A stretch of DNA of 21,931 nt from Chloroflexota bacterium (lineage in GTDB: Bacteria; Chloroflexota; UBA11872), in the NCBI GenBank assembly GCA_026707185.1, contig JAPOXI010000124.1, forward strand, positions 1-21,931, read 5' to 3'. The notes beneath the pieces were generated by a model. That model saw nothing but the letters and a program-made list of their open reading frames with translations, was not told the origin of the DNA and made no database searches. Shown piece after piece: positions 20,818 to 21,931 of this stretch. The translations under genes and the position numbers were made by a program. Position 1 is the first letter of the stretch. Every line of letters starts with the position of its first letter.

Positions 20818-21931
20818 TCAGGCGTCGGGCAGCGCGGCCAGTCCCGGCAAGTCGCGGCCTTCCAGGAACTCCAGCGTGGCGCCCCCGCCGGTGCTGAGGT
20901 GGCCCATGCGGTCCGCCACGCCGGCGGCCTGCACCGCGGCCAGCGCATCGCCGCCCGCAATCACCACGAAGGCGGAAGACTCAGCCAGCCCACGCGCAAC
21001 GGCCAGCGTGCCCCGGGCAAACGGCTCATGCTCATATACGCCCAGCGGCCCGTTCCAGACCACCGTGCGGGCCTCGGCCAGTACCTCCAGGAAAGCGGCC
21101 GTCGCGGTCGGACCGATGTCCAGGGCCATCTGATCAGCGGGAACCTGATCGGCCGGGACGACGGTCGTGGCAGCGCCGGGATCGATGGTCGCGGCGGCGA
21201 CCGAATCGACGGGTAGCAGGATTCGGCACCCGGAAGCCGCTGCGGCCGCTCGCACGGCGGCTACAGTCTCGGCCTGTCCCGGTTCGACGAGGGAAAGTCC
21301 CAGTGCACCGCCCGCGTTGGCCACGAATGTGTTGGCAATGCCGCCGCCCAGCAGCAGCGCGTCCACCTGCGTCGCCAGCCGGCGCAGCACGCCGATTTTG
21401 TCCGAGACCTTAGCCCCGCCCAGCACGGCCACATAGGGACGAGCCGGGTCGCGGGTCAATCTGTCCAGAGCCTGTATCTCAGCGTGCAACAACGGCCCGG
21501 CGGCCGCCGGGAGCAACTGCGCGACGCCCACGGTGCTGGCATGTGCCCGGTGAGCCGTGCCGAAGGCGTCGTTGACATAGAGATCTGCCAGCCTCGCCAG
21601 CGCGGCGGCATGCGAGGCGTCGTTTTGCTCCTCGCCCGGGTGGAAACGAAGGTTCTCCAGCAGCAGCACCTCGCCGACGGCCAAACGCCGTGACCGGGCT
21701 TCAACGTCGGGACCAACGCTATCCGGGGCAAGCGCCACTACGCAGCCCAGCAGTTCGCTTAGGCGCTCCGCCACCGGGGCCAGGGAGAGCGCCGGATCGA
21801 CCTGCCCCTTCGGTCGTCCCAGGTGCGAGGCCACGACCAGTCGCGCACCCCGTGCCCGCAACGCAGCCAGCGCTGCCACTATGGCCCGCAGGCGCGTGTC
21901 GTCGCGAATCCTCTCCCCATCCAGCGGCACG
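20818..21931 (-). CDS. pgk: phosphoglycerate kinase, missing its N-terminus at the window edge
   Basis: PGK makes ATP and 3-phosphoglycerate from 1,3-bisphosphoglycerate in glycolysis. 371 codons are present, running off the end at 21931. The first visible residues 'VPLDGERIRDDTR' correspond to the family's FNVPL segment, so about 20 N-terminal residues lie outside. Landmarks are 'VVASHLGRPKG', 'LLENLRFHPGEE', 'YVNDAFGTAHRAHAST', 'LGGAKVSDKI', 'LLLGGGIANTF', 'VVWNGPLGVYE' and 'HLSTGGGATLEFLEG'. The ADP-side loop normally GGGDT/S reads AGGDA here, a mild departure. The gene is convergent with selB with only 2 bp between stop codons and no terminator in between. Its usual partner gapA would lie beyond the window. 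Confidence 0.97.
   Translation of the reverse strand, partial: VPLDGERIRDDTRLRAIVAALAALRARGARLVVASHLGRPKGQVDPALSLAPVAERLSELLGCVVALAPDSVGPDVEARSRRLAVGEVLLLENLRFHPGEEQNDASHAAALARLADLYVNDAFGTAHRAHASTVGVAQLLPAAAGPLLHAEIQALDRLTRDPARPYVAVLGGAKVSDKIGVLRRLATQVDALLLGGGIANTFVANAGGALGLSLVEPGQAETVAAVRAAAAASGCRILLPVDSVAAATIDPGAATTVVPADQVPADQMALDIGPTATAAFLEVLAEARTVVWNGPLGVYEHEPFARGTLAVARGLAESSAFVVIAGGDALAAVQAAGVADRMGHLSTGGGATLEFLEGRDLPGLAALPDA

Noticed and set aside
1..21931. CRISPR array, transposase, integrase, attachment sites or phage genes
   Set aside because: No regularly spaced repeats, terminal inverted repeats or mobile-element proteins were seen. Gene content is chromosomal housekeeping.

Overview
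The window is high-GC (roughly two thirds G+C by eye) bacterial chromosome, densely packed with genes on both strands. No CRISPR array, rRNA, tRNA, insertion sequence or prophage is visible. The best taxonomic clue is a 1,418-residue membrane protein that joins a GT39/ArnT-like glycosyltransferase half to a DUF2298 'YYY' half. This architecture is known mainly from Chloroflexota. Together with the DUF4389 gene, the FabI/FabL-like reductase and the gene style, I infer a Chloroflexota bacterium, possibly of the Dehalococcoidia/SAR202 kind. The phylum is moderately likely; anything finer is a guess.

Layout. 1-1161 (minus): ABC exporter pair, with the permease cut by the window edge. 1303-2390 (plus): a LonN-domain protein and a DUF4389 membrane protein. 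2508-4895 (plus): mutS2. 4937-7154 (minus): a compact operon of a Gfo/Idh/MocA oxidoreductase, nadD, rsfS and a 59-residue membrane protein. 7239-8045 (plus): an enoyl-ACP-reductase-like SDR. 8077-8313 (minus): an orphan FitA/VapB-type antitoxin interrupted by an in-frame TGA. 8314-8694: a long non-coding leader with three tandem hairpins. 8695-10110 (plus): amt ammonium transporter. 10190-11569 (minus): a GlcD-type FAD oxidase that converges on amt over a 15-bp-stem terminator. 11720-12208 (plus): an IrrE/ImmA-like metalloprotease. 12205-12405 (minus): a 66-residue conserved small protein whose stop codon overlaps the protease stop. 12643-20815 (plus): a probable operon of birA, the GT39-YYY protein, a coiled-coil/TM protein, a CxxxCC (YkgJ-type) protein and selB. 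20818-21931 (minus): pgk, incomplete at its 5' end.

How the genes fit together. Most are housekeeping: NAD synthesis, ribosome silencing, biotin loading, fatty-acid synthesis, ammonium uptake, glycolysis and selenocysteine decoding. Several sets are translationally coupled by 1-4 nt junctions: ABC ATPase/permease, Gfo/Idh-nadD, birA-GT39 and YkgJ-selB.

The observations most worth a second look are these: the nonsense-interrupted, toxin-less antitoxin at 8077-8313; a long, nearly perfect RNA stem that buries the start codon of the CxxxCC gene coupled to selB (18129-18197); the CxxxCC-SelB coupling itself; the hairpin-rich amt leader; and several starts without Shine-Dalgarno sequences but with a TANNNT box 5-7 nt upstream, as expected of leaderless mRNAs. 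I did not find a clearly new multi-gene defence or mobile system.
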